A stretch of DNA of 64,000 nucleotides from Ferrimonas sp048263965. Lineage in GTDB: Bacteria > Pseudomonadota > Gammaproteobacteria > Enterobacterales > Shewanellaceae. This document shows, piece after piece, positions 8,368-19,436 of this stretch. The notes beneath the pieces were generated by a model. The model was not told the origin of the DNA, did no database searches, and worked only from the letters and a program-made list of their open reading frames with translations. The position numbers and the translations under genes were made by a program. How positions within the stretch are numbered: position 1 is the first letter of the stretch; the number at the start of each line of letters is the position of its first letter. The stretch spans positions 62,001 to 126,000 of the forward strand of contig NZ_JBLXDO010000008.1 of assembly GCF_048263965.1 (NCBI RefSeq), in the 5' to 3' direction.

Positions 8368-9765
8368 GTGAAAAAGGGGACTATGGGGGTCGGGGGCGCT
8401 GCCCTGTTTACGCTGTGCGCAGTGATCAGTCTCGATACACTTACCGCAGTGGCGTCCATTGGCGTCTGTGCCATCGGCTGGCTTCTGTTGACCCTGGTGG
8501 TGTTCGTTATCCCCTATGGCAAGATCACCTCGGAGTTGAGCACCACTTATCCCGGTCAGGGAGGCATTTATGATTGGGTACTCAGAGCTTTTGGTCGTCG
8601 CTGGGCGGCCCGTACCTCATGGCTCTACTGGATCAACGTGGGGCTGTGGATGCCTGCGGTCTACATCCTGTTTGCTGGTATTTTTGTAGAGCTGTTTGCG
8701 CCAGGGTTGTCACTGCCCTGGCAGGTCACCATGTGTATTTTTCTCACCTGGTTGACTGTGTGGATCTGTAACCTCAGCGCTGACATAGGCGTTTGGGTCA
8801 CCAAGGTTGGTGCCAGCCTGAAGATACTGGTTATTCTATTGCTTGGCGGCGGCGGCTTCTGGTACGGCATGACCCATGGCATGGCCAACGAGTTTACCCT
8901 ATCCGCCATGCTCCCCTCGGCCAGTAATGTCTCCGCTTTTTTGCCCGCACTGGTGTTCAATGTGATTGGTTTTGAGTTGGTGGCTACCCTGTCGGGGGAG
9001 ATGTCGGCTGTGCGTGAACTGCCCAAATCGTTGTTTCTGTCCATTGGACTGACTGCCGGCCTCTATCTGTTCAGTACAGTTGGCATTCTGATGGCCCTAC
9101 CGGAAGGGGAGGTGGGCCTGTTGTCCGGCGTGGTGGATACCCTGAGGATCCTGTTTGCTGACCTGTCCTTAGGGGCGTTGATGGTAAAACTGGTGGGCGG
9201 GCTGACTCTGCTGACTCTGTTGGGCAATATGGTGGCCTGGACCATGGGTAGCTCCAGAGCGGCGGCAGAAGCATCTGCCGAGGGTGAACTGCCACGGCCT
9301 TGGGGCAAACTGTCTCAGCGTTACGGCACACCAGTGGGGGCCAACACCCTGACCGGGCTGGTGTCCACTGCGGTGATCCTTATCCATGCCCTGTTTGCCA
9401 AGAGTGCAGACGACCTGTTCTGGTCACTGTTTGCTTTCTCCTCCTGCATTGCGCTGCTCCCCTATCTGATGATGTTTCCGGCGCACGTGAAACTGCGCCT
9501 GCAAGATCCCAAGAGGTCTCGGCCCTACCGTGTATCTGGAAATCTGATGGTGCAAGGGGTCTATGCGGGGCAGTGTCTGCTGGTGATTACTGCCGCCATT
9601 ATTCTGTTTATCTTTCCCGGCCTCAGTGCTTCTGAGGTGGATTGGCACTACAGCGGCCCGGTCCTTTGTGGTGTGGTGCTGACCCTGGTCATGGGCGAGG
9701 CGGTGGTGAAGCGCGCCTCTGAAAATCGAAACCAGACGCATAAAATGGACCAGGCTTTCCTTTAA
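8368..9765 (+). CDS. APC-superfamily amino-acid permease or antiporter
   Basis: A 465-residue protein with about 12 hydrophobic segments. Its N-terminal region has the broken-helix pattern of APC carriers (GVGGAALFTLCAVISLDT), and the PGQGGIYDWVLRAFG block follows TM2. The overall form resembles glutamate/GABA-antiporter-type or YjeM-type carriers, but the substrate cannot be read from sequence. The GTG start at 8368 has AGAGGGA 7 nt upstream. The stop overlaps the stop of the convergent phosphoesterase gene by a few bases, with no terminator between them. A palindromic operator and a -10 lie in the 250-bp upstream gap. Confidence 0.85.
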   Translation: MKKGTMGVGGAALFTLCAVISLDTLTAVASIGVCAIGWLLLTLVVFVIPYGKITSELSTTYPGQGGIYDWVLRAFGRRWAARTSWLYWINVGLWMPAVYILFAGIFVELFAPGLSLPWQVTMCIFLTWLTVWICNLSADIGVWVTKVGASLKILVILLLGGGGFWYGMTHGMANEFTLSAMLPSASNVSAFLPALVFNVIGFELVATLSGEMSAVRELPKSLFLSIGLTAGLYLFSTVGILMALPEGEVGLLSGVVDTLRILFADLSLGALMVKLVGGLTLLTLLGNMVAWTMGSSRAAAEASAEGELPRPWGKLSQRYGTPVGANTLTGLVSTAVILIHALFAKSADDLFWSLFAFSSCIALLPYLMMFPAHVKLRLQDPKRSRPYRVSGNLMVQGVYAGQCLLVITAAIILFIFPGLSASEVDWHYSGPVLCGVVLTLVMGEAVVKRASENRNQTHKMDQAFL

Positions 9766-11447
9766 CTCAGGGTACCCAGGTGCCGCCAGTGGGCGATCAC
9801 CGCCTCGGCGATGGTCAGCCCCAGCTCCTGAGGCGGTTGGGGAAGCCGGGCCAGGGGGTAGTAGCCCTCCTTGCCGGCGGCGGTGTAGCCGGTGGAGACA
9901 CCATAGTAGAGGGCGTCGGGTTGAATCGGTTGCCATTGCCCCCCCTTGTCTATCTGCAGATTCCGAATCCGTTCCCCCATGGGGGCATCGGCCTGGTAGT
10001 GGAAGCGCAGGCCGGCGGCGTAGGGGTAACTGCCGGTGCCGGTCCCCACCACGCCATTGTTGGTGGCGTTGTTGATGGCGGACTCCAGGGTATCCGCCAG
10101 CTCCTGGCCGGAGAGGCGATAACGTTCGACGCCGATGGCGAAGGGAGCCAGGGTTCCGGCGATCCAGCCGGCGCTCACCTGGCCCTGGGGTATGGAGGCG
10201 CGGGTGCCGCCGGCGTTGTGCAGTCCGAAGTCGGTTTCCAGGCCCAGTTCCCTGGCCTGCCAGCGCATCGCTTGTGCCAGCAGAGGGGCGACCTCGCTGC
10301 CGCCCTTGTCATCGGGAATGCGGATATGGCGCAGATCCCGCTGAGCCAGGGCGATCTTCTGTCGCTCAAACTCCAGGATCTTGGGGCGATAGTGCTCTTC
10401 GATGAGTCGGTGCACCTTGGGATCCGGCGTCACCTGCCACAGGTTGTCCTGAGCTTCCAGGTAGGCCCAGGCCTGCTCCTCTTCGGGCGGAGTCAGAGGC
10501 GTCCGCCCCCCCGAGTCCCGGCTGAGGCTGTGTCCCAGTAGCAGCAGATTGCCCCCGTCCACCCGATCCAGGCTGCCGTCTGCGTTGAGATCCAACTTCA
10601 ACTGTCCCAGAAACAGGGCGTTACAGCCGGCCTGGACCACGGCGGTGCCATTGATCACCACGCCATAATGGTCGCGGCCGCCCAGCCCCAGATTATCGAA
10701 GTGGCCCTGCAGGGTGTGGGTATGGCCGCCGATGATTGCCGCCACCTGATCCAGTTGCTCGGCCAGCATCAAGTCCCTGTCGTAGCCCAGGTGGCTGAGC
10801 AGGATGATCTTGTTGATCCCCTCTCGTCGGATGGCGGCCACCGTTGTCTGGGCCGTGGTGAGACAGTCAAGAAACAGGGTGTCCGGGTCGGCGCAGGCCA
10901 GCTCCGTCATGTTGTCCGGCGACAGGCCGAACAGGGCCACGGGTTCACCGTCGAAATGACGCACCAGGTAGCGACCATGGCCAACGTCTTCGTCGAAATC
11001 GTAGAGCCCCGGCTTGCCGCGCATGGGGTTCTCTTTGGATGGCGCCTCCTGGCTCAGGTCCATATTGGCGCTGAGCATGGGGAACTGAATGTGGTCGAGG
11101 AAGGCGGACAGCGGCGGGTTGCCCAGATCGAACTCATGGTTGCCCAGAGCCATGGCGTCCAGGTCCAGCTGGTTGTTGAGTACTGCGTTCATCTTCCCCT
11201 TGAAGTGAGAGAAGTAGAGTGATCCCTGGAAGCAGTCGCCGGCGTGCACCAGCAGCAAGTGCCGATTCTCTTCAACGGCGTCGGATTTGGCCCTGTCTAC
11301 GGCGCTGCACAGTCGGGCATAGCCGCCACACTCGGCAAAGAGTTCTCCCAGCTCTGGCAGAGTGAGTTTGAGCCGGCTGGCATCGAAGTGCGAGTGGGTG
11401 TCATTCAGGTGGGCCAGGGTCAGGCTCAGGGGGCGGTGTTCGGTCAT
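9762..11447 (-). CDS. 5'-nucleotidase-type metallophosphoesterase (UshA-like), no signal peptide
   Basis: A two-domain enzyme of the bifunctional metallophosphatase/5'-nucleotidase family. The N-terminal calcineurin-like domain has NDTHSH near residue 14, GDCFQG, GNHEFDLG, SHLGYD and GGHTHT as metal ligands. The C-terminal 5'-nucleotidase domain follows from about residue 355. I start it at ATG 11447 (561 residues); an in-frame GTG at 11489 would add 14 non-hydrophobic residues. Neither start gives a signal peptide, unlike periplasmic UshA, so it may act in the cytoplasm or leave the cell another way. A single perfect PhoB half-site (ATGACAG on plus, 11507-11513) lies upstream and is too weak to call. 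Confidence 0.88.
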   Translation of the reverse strand: MTEHRPLSLTLAHLNDTHSHFDASRLKLTLPELGELFAECGGYARLCSAVDRAKSDAVEENRHLLLVHAGDCFQGSLYFSHFKGKMNAVLNNQLDLDAMALGNHEFDLGNPPLSAFLDHIQFPMLSANMDLSQEAPSKENPMRGKPGLYDFDEDVGHGRYLVRHFDGEPVALFGLSPDNMTELACADPDTLFLDCLTTAQTTVAAIRREGINKIILLSHLGYDRDLMLAEQLDQVAAIIGGHTHTLQGHFDNLGLGGRDHYGVVINGTAVVQAGCNALFLGQLKLDLNADGSLDRVDGGNLLLLGHSLSRDSGGRTPLTPPEEEQAWAYLEAQDNLWQVTPDPKVHRLIEEHYRPKILEFERQKIALAQRDLRHIRIPDDKGGSEVAPLLAQAMRWQARELGLETDFGLHNAGGTRASIPQGQVSAGWIAGTLAPFAIGVERYRLSGQELADTLESAINNATNNGVVGTGTGSYPYAAGLRFHYQADAPMGERIRNLQIDKGGQWQPIQPDALYYGVSTGYTAAGKEGYYPLARLPQPPQELGLTIAEAVIAHWRHLGTLS

Positions 11448-11551
11448 CTTACTCTGTGGTACGGACGGTGAGGCCGACCAGTGTAGCACTTTCCATCACA
11501 ATCATGATGACAGAAGCCAATTCATGCTGGCATTGGTATGGAGACTCCCAT

Positions 11552-11557
11552 TATAAT
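11552..11557 (+). promoter_or_regulatory. Candidate -10 for the riboswitch transcript
   Basis: A TATAAT whose predicted start point lies at the 5' edge of the riboswitch. The -35 is poor (TTGGTA is only 13 nt away). The ATTATAAT sequence is symmetric and could also serve the minus-strand phosphoesterase gene. Confidence 0.45.
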
Positions 11558-11692
11558 GGCCGCCGACTTCGGGGGAGTAATCGCCCTGCAAAAGCAGGGG
11601 GCAACATCAACATCCTCGGCCATTCGGCTGTGGTGTTGCCGGCGGGGCTTAGGCCTTAGCTTGGTGAGACTCGAACGGGCCATCTCCGGTGA
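11558..11692 (+). ncRNA. Probable yybP-ykoY (manganese) riboswitch
   Basis: The leader of the cation exchanger gene shows the two conserved blocks of the yybP-ykoY aptamer: GGGGGAGTAA at 11571-11580 and GGTGAGAC at about 11664-11671. Between them are a hairpin CCCTGC-AAAA-GCAGGG (11584-11599) and the CAACATCAACATCCTCGGCC segment, which resembles the conserved CAACAU loop. Closing pairs TTCG/CGAA and GGCC/GGCC flank the conserved blocks. In this family Mn2+ binding joins the two loops and turns on exporter genes. The call is from recalled consensus only; a covariance-model search would settle it. Confidence 0.75.
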
Positions 11693-11739
11693 GGGCAGGG
11701 GAGGGTGCGTTCGTGTTATCTGCCCTCTGAGTTGTATCT

Positions 11740-12720
11740 ATGTCTTCATTACTGCTTCCCATACTCGCCGTTCTCGGTGGCTTCCTGGTGCTGAGTGTCA
11801 GTGCCGACAGGTTGATTGCGTCTGCCGCAACCCTGGCGCGTCATTTTGGCCTCTCCATTGTATTTATCGGCATGACCATAGTGGCGTTCGGTACCTCGGC
11901 CCCCGAGCTGTTGGTGAGTGCGGTGGCGGCAGCCAATGGTGCCGATGGTCTCTCCGTGGGCAATGCCATCGGTTCCAACATCATCAATACCGGTCTGGTG
12001 CTGGGGATCTGTGCCCTGGTGACCCCGCTGATGATCAGCCGCCGCTTTCTCAAGCGGGAGTTTCCCATCCTGTTGTTGGTGATGACCTATGCCGCCCTGG
12101 TGCTGATGGGCGGATCCCTGGGTTGGCCCCAGGGGCTGGCGTTGCTGGGGGCGATGATCGCCTACGGCATCTACCTGGGCCGCAGCCACAACAGCGAGGA
12201 GGAGCTGGAGGTGGAGTTTTTGCAGATAGGCCGGGGGCGCGCCATGGCGGAGACCGTGCTGATGCTGGTGCTGCTGCTCTCCAGCTCCCAGGTGATGGTG
12301 TGGGGCAGTGTCGAGTTGGCTCGGGCCTTTGGGGTCAGTGAGCTGGTGATTGGCTTGACGGTGATCGCCTTTGGCACCAGCCTGCCGGAGCTGGCAGCGG
12401 CGGTGGCTGGAGTGCGTCGGGGCCTGTATGACATGACCCTGGCCACCGTGGTGGGCTCCAACATCTTCAACCTGCTCGGGGTATTGGCGTTTCCCGGGCT
12501 GATAGGAGACGGTATGACCCTGCCTGAGCAGGTGATGGCCAGGGACGTGCCGGCGATGTTTGCCCTGACCCTGATCCCAGGCTTGTTCTTCCTGCTGGCC
12601 CGTTACCGTCACGGCCGGGCACCCTATGTGCCCATGAACCGGCTGGCGGGGGCTCTCTTGCTTATTGGCTTTGCGGGATACATGGGATTGCTGACGCTGG
12701 AAGTGCTGTCACAAGCGTAA
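11740..12720 (+). CDS. Calcium/sodium antiporter family (CaCA, YrbG-like), possibly Mn2+ exporting
   Basis: A 326-residue membrane protein with about 10 helices and two inverted alpha-repeats. Each repeat has the ion-binding signature of the CaCA superfamily: GTSAPELLVS with GNAIGSNIINT in the first half, and FGTSLPELAAAV with VVGSNIFNLLGV in the second. The family exchanges Na+ or H+ for Ca2+ or other divalent cations. The probable yybP-ykoY riboswitch ahead of it suggests the real substrate may include Mn2+ (inference). It stands alone on its transcript. Confidence 0.9.
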   Translation: MSSLLLPILAVLGGFLVLSVSADRLIASAATLARHFGLSIVFIGMTIVAFGTSAPELLVSAVAAANGADGLSVGNAIGSNIINTGLVLGICALVTPLMISRRFLKREFPILLLVMTYAALVLMGGSLGWPQGLALLGAMIAYGIYLGRSHNSEEELEVEFLQIGRGRAMAETVLMLVLLLSSSQVMVWGSVELARAFGVSELVIGLTVIAFGTSLPELAAAVAGVRRGLYDMTLATVVGSNIFNLLGVLAFPGLIGDGMTLPEQVMARDVPAMFALTLIPGLFFLLARYRHGRAPYVPMNRLAGALLLIGFAGYMGLLTLEVLSQA

Positions 12721-12824
12721 AAAAATTGATCAATTCAGTAAGTTGAAACTTGGTCAATAGATGAGCTGTGATATGCTCAGGAAAGTTGCAAGTATGCAAA
12801 TTTCCAAGGGTAAGGAGCAGCTCT

Positions 12825-13955
12825 ATGAGAGGGATAGCCTGGTTAGGTTTCGTGTCGTTGGCCCTGTTAGGAGGCTGTAACCAGGCCACCACGGCCCCCC
12901 CTCCGCCTCCGCCCAGTGTCACCACAACCACGGTGGCCTTGAAGCCGGTGACCTACAGCATGGAATACGTGGGCCGGACCCAGGCCAGCGAGGATGTGAG
13001 CATCCAGGCCCAGGTGTCAGGTCCCATGCTCAAACGCCACTTCATCGAGGGCGACCATGTGGAGCAGGGGGCGCTGCTGTTTGAAATTGATCCGGCCCCC
13101 TACCAGGCGGAGCGTGCCCAGGTGGCCGCCGAGCTGCAGAGGGCCGTCGCCGCTCGTGATGTGGCGATCCTCAACTGGCGCCGGGGCAAGAAGTTGTTTC
13201 CCGATGGCATGATCTCCGCCACCGACATGGACTCTCTCACCGCCAACAAGCTGCAGACCGAAGCTCAGATGGTCCAGGCACAGTCCGCCCTTGAGGCCGC
13301 CGAGCTCAAACTCTCCTACACCAAGGTGACCGCCCCCATCGCAGGCAAGATCTCCACCGCATTGATCTCTCAAGGGGATCTCATCAACCTGCAGCAGGAT
13401 CTGGCCACCCTGGTTCAGGTGGATCCCATCCGGGTGACCTTCCAGGTGTCGGCCCGGGAGATGTCCAACGCCTACCGGGTGATCCGGGAGAACCCCAGTG
13501 CCCTGCCCAGGCTGGAAGATCTCATTCTTAACCTGAGATTGCCCAATGGCGATGAGTATGCCCACCAGGGTAAGGTGGATTACGTCTCCAACCGGGTGGA
13601 TGCAGCCACCAGCACCATCGAGATGCGGGCCACTTTCCCCAACCCCGACGAGTTTGTCCTTCCCGGCACCTATGTCACCGTGGTGGTGAAGGCGCCGGAG
13701 ACCGAGATGGCGCTGTTGGTGCCCCAGGCCTCGGTGCAGCAGGATCAGCAGGGGCGTTACGTGTTCGTGGTCGACGCCGAGAACAAGGTGGAGAAGCGCC
13801 TGGTGACCCTGGGCCAGCAGTTCGGCGTGGACTGGGAGGTCCGCGAAGGCCTCAAGGATGGCGAACAAGTGGTGGTGGAGGGTTTGCAGAAGATCCGCCC
13901 CGGGGTGGAAGTGAAGGCCACTGAGCGCAGTGCCACCCCCTTTAACCAGGGTTAG
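12825..13955 (+). CDS. RND efflux periplasmic adaptor lipoprotein (AcrA/MexE family)
   Basis: A 376-residue membrane-fusion protein linking an inner-membrane RND pump to an outer-membrane channel. It starts at ATG 12825 (AAGGAG upstream); an upstream in-frame GTG at 12768 adds only non-signal sequence. The signal ends in a lipobox, LLGGC (Cys about residue 17), followed by Thr/Ala/Pro-rich linker, so it is lipid-anchored. Biotinyl-like halves flank an alpha-hairpin (about residues 90-170), followed by beta-barrel and membrane-proximal domains. The RND pump follows 8 bp later; no TolC-like gene or local regulator is present. Confidence 0.93.
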   Translation: MRGIAWLGFVSLALLGGCNQATTAPPPPPPSVTTTTVALKPVTYSMEYVGRTQASEDVSIQAQVSGPMLKRHFIEGDHVEQGALLFEIDPAPYQAERAQVAAELQRAVAARDVAILNWRRGKKLFPDGMISATDMDSLTANKLQTEAQMVQAQSALEAAELKLSYTKVTAPIAGKISTALISQGDLINLQQDLATLVQVDPIRVTFQVSAREMSNAYRVIRENPSALPRLEDLILNLRLPNGDEYAHQGKVDYVSNRVDAATSTIEMRATFPNPDEFVLPGTYVTVVVKAPETEMALLVPQASVQQDQQGRYVFVVDAENKVEKRLVTLGQQFGVDWEVREGLKDGEQVVVEGLQKIRPGVEVKATERSATPFNQG

Positions 13956-13963
13956 GGGGCAGT

Positions 13964-16900
13964 ATGATCAGTCGTTTCTTTGTCTTCAGGCCCAAGTTTG
14001 CCTTCGTTATCTCCATTGTCCTGACTCTGTCGGGACTGCTCTCCATTCCCCTGCTGCCGGTGGCGGAGTTTCCCGATGTGTCGCCGCCGCAGATCAATGT
14101 CACCACCAGTTTCTCCGGAGCCAGCGCCGAGGTGGTCAAGGATACCGTCGCCCAGGTGATCGAAGCCGAGGTCAACGGGGTGGAGGATATGATCTACATG
14201 TCCTCCAAGTCCGCCAACGATGGCAGTTACTCGCTGACGGTCACCTTCGAGGTGGGCACCGACGCGGATGCCGCTCAGGTGAACGTACAGAACCGGGTGC
14301 AGCAGGCCCTGCCCAGGCTGCCGGAGACGGTGACCAAGCAGGGGGTTCGGGTGAAGAAACAGAGCCCCAACTTCCTGATGCTGGTGAACCTGGTGGCGCC
14401 GGAAGGTAGCCTGGACTCCCTGTTCCTCACCAACTACGCCACCTTGAACGTGAAGGACGTACTGGCCCGTCAGGGCGGGGTGTCCGAGGTGCAGATCATC
14501 GGTGGCCTGGATTACGCCATGAGGATCTGGCTGGATCCGGACCGGATGGCCGCCCTGGCCATTACCGCCAGTGATGTGCAGGCGGCGCTGCAGGAGCAGA
14601 ACATCCAGGTGCCGGCGGGCCGCATCGGCTCTGCGCCCATCTCCCCGGACCAGCAGTTTCAGCTGAGTCTGCAGACCCGGGGGCGACTGGTTGAGGTGGA
14701 GGAGTTCGAGCAGGTGGTGCTGCGCTCCAACCCCGACGGTTCCAAGGTGGTGATTGGTGACATCGCCCGGGTGGAGCTGGGCTCCCAGACCTATGATGCC
14801 CAGGGCCAGCTCAACAATGCCCCCAGCGCCATCATCGCCGTCTATCAGAGCCCGGACGCCAACGCCCTGGAGGTGGCCAAGTCGGTGCGTGAGCAGATGG
14901 CGCTGCTCCGTCAGAACTTCCCCCAGGACATGGAATACACCATCCTCTACGACACCACGGAGTTTGTGACTGTCTCCATCAGGGAGGTGGTGACCACCCT
15001 GTTCGTGTCTGTGGCCCTGGTGATCGCCGTGGTCTACCTGTTCCTGCAGGATTTCCGGGCCACTCTGGTGCCGGGAATCGCCATCCCGGTCTCCCTGGTG
15101 GGTACCTTTGTGTTCCTGCTGGTGGGGGGGATGACCATCAACACCATCTCCCTGTTTGCCCTTATCCTGGCCATCGGCATCGTGGTGGATGACGCCATCG
15201 TGGTGGTGGAGAACGTCAGCCGCATCATGGCGGATGAGGGGCTGGACGCCAAGGCGGCCACCATCAAGGCGATGGAGGAGGTGACCGGTCCTGTGGTGGC
15301 CACCACCCTGGTGCTGCTGGCGGTGTTTGCCCCCACGGCGGTGATGCCGGGGATCACCGGCCAGATGTACGCCCAGTTCTCGGTGACCATCTGTGTGGCG
15401 GTGCTGATCTCCTCGGTCAACGCCCTGACCCTGTCACCGGCGATCTGCGCCTCGGTGCTCAAGGCGCCGCAGCCCAAGACCACCGGTCCCTTCGGGGACT
15501 TCAACCGCAACTTCGACAAGCTGACCCTGGGATACAGTGGCTGGGTGGGGGTTCTGATCCGTCGCAGCGGCCTGGCGATGCTGGCCTTCGTGGCCGCCAT
15601 CGGCGCCACCGCCTGGCTGGGTAGCTCTCTGCCGACCGGCTTCGTGCCCGCCGAGGACAAGAAATCCTTCCTGGTGGACGTTCAGTTGCCCAACGGTGCC
15701 TCCCTCAACCGTACCGAGGCGGCGATGGCCCAGATGGTGGATCAAACCCTGGCGGTGCCCGGTGTCAACTCCGTCATCCATGCGTCGGGGTTCTCGGTGC
15801 TCTCCGGTTCGGTCTCCTCCAACGGCGGCCTGCTGGTGGTGGTGCTGGATGACTGGGACGATCGCCTGTCGCCGGAGCTGACCGACAAGGCGATCATGCG
15901 CCAGCTGCAGGGGATCTACGCCCAGAATCCGCTACTGCAGGCGATGGTGTTTGCGCTGCCGCCCCTGCCTGGGGTGGGGGCCGTCGGCGGCTTCGAGTTC
16001 GTGTTGCAGGACAACATGGGCCGCAGTGCCGCCGAGCTGGCCCAGGTGATGCGAGGATTGATCATCGAAGCCAATGGCCGCCCGGAGATCGCCATGGCTT
16101 TCAGTAACTTCCGCGCCGATACCCCTCAACTGTTCGTGGATGTGGATCGCAACCAGGCCAAGGCCTTGGGGATCCCCCTGACCGAGGTGTTCTCCACCTT
16201 GCAGACCCAACTGGGCGGAAACTACGTCAACGACTTCAACCGCTTTGGCAAGGTGTTCCGGGTGATGCTGCAGGCGGAGGAGGAGTACCGCAACTCCGAC
16301 CGGGATATCTCCCGTTTCTATGTGCGCACCGCCCAGGGGGAGATGGTGCCTCTCTCGACCCTGACCCGAGTGGAACCGATCCTGGGGCCCGAGGTGGTCA
16401 ACAACTACAACCTCTATGGCTCCGCGGTGATCAACGGCATTCCCGCCCCCGGGTTCAGTTCCGGCCAAGCGGTGGCGGCCATGGAACAGGTGGCGGCGGG
16501 TAACTTGCCGGCCGGGTACAGCTTCAGCTGGACCGGGCAGACCTACCAGGAGATCAAGGCGGGCAACCTGGCACCGCTGATCTTCAGCCTGGCCCTGGTG
16601 TTCACCTACCTGTTCCTGGTGGCCCAGTATGAAAGCTGGACCATTCCCCTGGCGGTGATGCTGGCGGTGCCTGTGGCCGTGCTGGGGGCCTTCCTCCATG
16701 TGTGGCTGGCAGGGTCGGAGGTGAACCTCTACACCCAGATCGGCCTGGTACTGCTGATTGGCCTGGCGTCGAAGAACGCCATCCTCATTGTGGAGTTTGC
16801 CAAACAGCAGCGGGAAAGCGGCGTGGGTGTCGTGGACTCGGCGGTGACCGCGGCCAGACTGCGTTTTAGGGCGGTATTGATGACCGCGTTCTCCTTTATC

Positions 16901-17077
16901 CTTGGCGTGCTGCCTCTCGTGGTGGCCACAGGAGCCGGGGCCGAGAGCCGCAACAGCCTGGGTTACGCGGTGTTTGGCGGCATGGTGATGGCCGGGGTGG
17001 TAGGCACCCTGCTGGTGCCTGTGTTCTATTACCTGCTGCAAAGCATGCGTGAAAAGGTGAAGGGGCAATCGGGTTAA
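13964..17077 (+). CDS. RND multidrug efflux pump, HAE1 family (AcrB/MexF-like)
   Basis: A 1037-residue proton-driven efflux pump, the full family length. It has 12 helices in two halves with large periplasmic loops after TM1 and TM7. The TM4 proton-relay aspartate pair is visible in AIGIVVDDAIVVVEN (about residues 402-416), and the TM10-11 region has the matching GLVLLIGLASKNAILIVEFA block. It is paired with the lipoprotein adaptor upstream, and a strong terminator follows. Drug specificity cannot be read from sequence. Confidence 0.95.
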   Translation: MISRFFVFRPKFAFVISIVLTLSGLLSIPLLPVAEFPDVSPPQINVTTSFSGASAEVVKDTVAQVIEAEVNGVEDMIYMSSKSANDGSYSLTVTFEVGTDADAAQVNVQNRVQQALPRLPETVTKQGVRVKKQSPNFLMLVNLVAPEGSLDSLFLTNYATLNVKDVLARQGGVSEVQIIGGLDYAMRIWLDPDRMAALAITASDVQAALQEQNIQVPAGRIGSAPISPDQQFQLSLQTRGRLVEVEEFEQVVLRSNPDGSKVVIGDIARVELGSQTYDAQGQLNNAPSAIIAVYQSPDANALEVAKSVREQMALLRQNFPQDMEYTILYDTTEFVTVSIREVVTTLFVSVALVIAVVYLFLQDFRATLVPGIAIPVSLVGTFVFLLVGGMTINTISLFALILAIGIVVDDAIVVVENVSRIMADEGLDAKAATIKAMEEVTGPVVATTLVLLAVFAPTAVMPGITGQMYAQFSVTICVAVLISSVNALTLSPAICASVLKAPQPKTTGPFGDFNRNFDKLTLGYSGWVGVLIRRSGLAMLAFVAAIGATAWLGSSLPTGFVPAEDKKSFLVDVQLPNGASLNRTEAAMAQMVDQTLAVPGVNSVIHASGFSVLSGSVSSNGGLLVVVLDDWDDRLSPELTDKAIMRQLQGIYAQNPLLQAMVFALPPLPGVGAVGGFEFVLQDNMGRSAAELAQVMRGLIIEANGRPEIAMAFSNFRADTPQLFVDVDRNQAKALGIPLTEVFSTLQTQLGGNYVNDFNRFGKVFRVMLQAEEEYRNSDRDISRFYVRTAQGEMVPLSTLTRVEPILGPEVVNNYNLYGSAVINGIPAPGFSSGQAVAAMEQVAAGNLPAGYSFSWTGQTYQEIKAGNLAPLIFSLALVFTYLFLVAQYESWTIPLAVMLAVPVAVLGAFLHVWLAGSEVNLYTQIGLVLLIGLASKNAILIVEFAKQQRESGVGVVDSAVTAARLRFRAVLMTAFSFILGVLPLVVATGAGAESRNSLGYAVFGGMVMAGVVGTLLVPVFYYLLQSMREKVKGQSG

Positions 17078-17097
17078 TCGCCTAAGCGGAACAAAAC

Positions 17098-17122
17098 AGT
17101 GGGGGCTTCGGCCCCCACTTTT
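17098..17122 (+). terminator. Intrinsic terminator after the RND pump gene
   Basis: A 9-bp perfect stem AGTGGGGGC / GCCCCCACT with a TTCG tetraloop and a short T-run, 20 nt after the stop. Confidence 0.92.
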
Positions 17123-17786
17123 GTGTCTTCACGGCACTGATAACGCCATGTTGGCGCTCTTCGGGGGGCAATTTTGCCTGGTTCTCCGTTGGCGGTGGAA
17201 TGGCCCGAATCGCGCAGCAAATCATTTCGTTGTCGTCAAACCCGTGATCCCACGCACGTTATCTTCCATCACCCCCCTTCAGAAAAGATGAGAAAAGCCG
17301 GCGCCTGCCCCCTTGACCCTTTCCAGTCCCTGTGTTGGTGATTTTCTGCCGAGACAGATCAAAAACTAGGTAAAACAGCCTTATACCGAAATATTCGCCA
17401 TTACCCAGGCTTGGGGAATCAATATCTCGCTAACGGCGGACTTGTGAATATTAGTGAATAAAGGCGAATAAATACCCTGCCTGAAAATCAAATGTAGGAA
17501 AATAACCACAATATTAGACTAAAGGCGTAGAATCCGATCGGCAAATTTCAGTCGAATGATTAAAACTACCGTTTAAAGCATTTGTTCTAATTAAATATCC
17601 TTTTAAATCAGCAATTTGACATGTTTCTGCAAAAAAACTGTCTTTTGGCTGTTGATCTTAAATTCACCCTGTAGCAGGTTAATTAGACAGCCTTTAGGGC
17701 ATATCTTGACCGGAAGTGGTCTAAGCTTGTTTCCAAGCAAAGTGGTTTTCTAGTTACAAATGAAAGTTGCACTGGAGGTGCGCCAA
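17123..17786 (+). promoter_or_regulatory. 660-bp AT-rich region upstream of aceB
   Basis: I see no credible gene here. The last 400 bp are much more AT-rich than the surroundings, as expected for a heavily regulated promoter. Visible elements are three direct repeats at exact 10-bp steps (GTGAATA 17444, GTGAATA 17454, GCGAATA 17464), an inverted copy TATTCGC at 17392-17398, and a candidate promoter TTGACA 17616-17621, 17 nt, TGTCTT 17639-17644. A GTGGTC element at about 17717 is reminiscent of half a FadR site, but the other half is poor. Confidence 0.5.
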
Positions 17787-19409
<1,623 letters not shown>

Positions 19410-19436
19410 GGATTTGCAATTTCAAGGAGTAACACT

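Noticed and set aside
11507..11513. Perfect PhoB half-site upstream of the phosphoesterase gene
   Set aside because: Only one 7-mer matches; the expected second repeat 11 bp away does not.
17123..17786. Possible small gene or tRNA in the aceB upstream region
   Set aside because: No ORF with a ribosome site and no cloverleaf-like sequence; base composition fits a promoter region.
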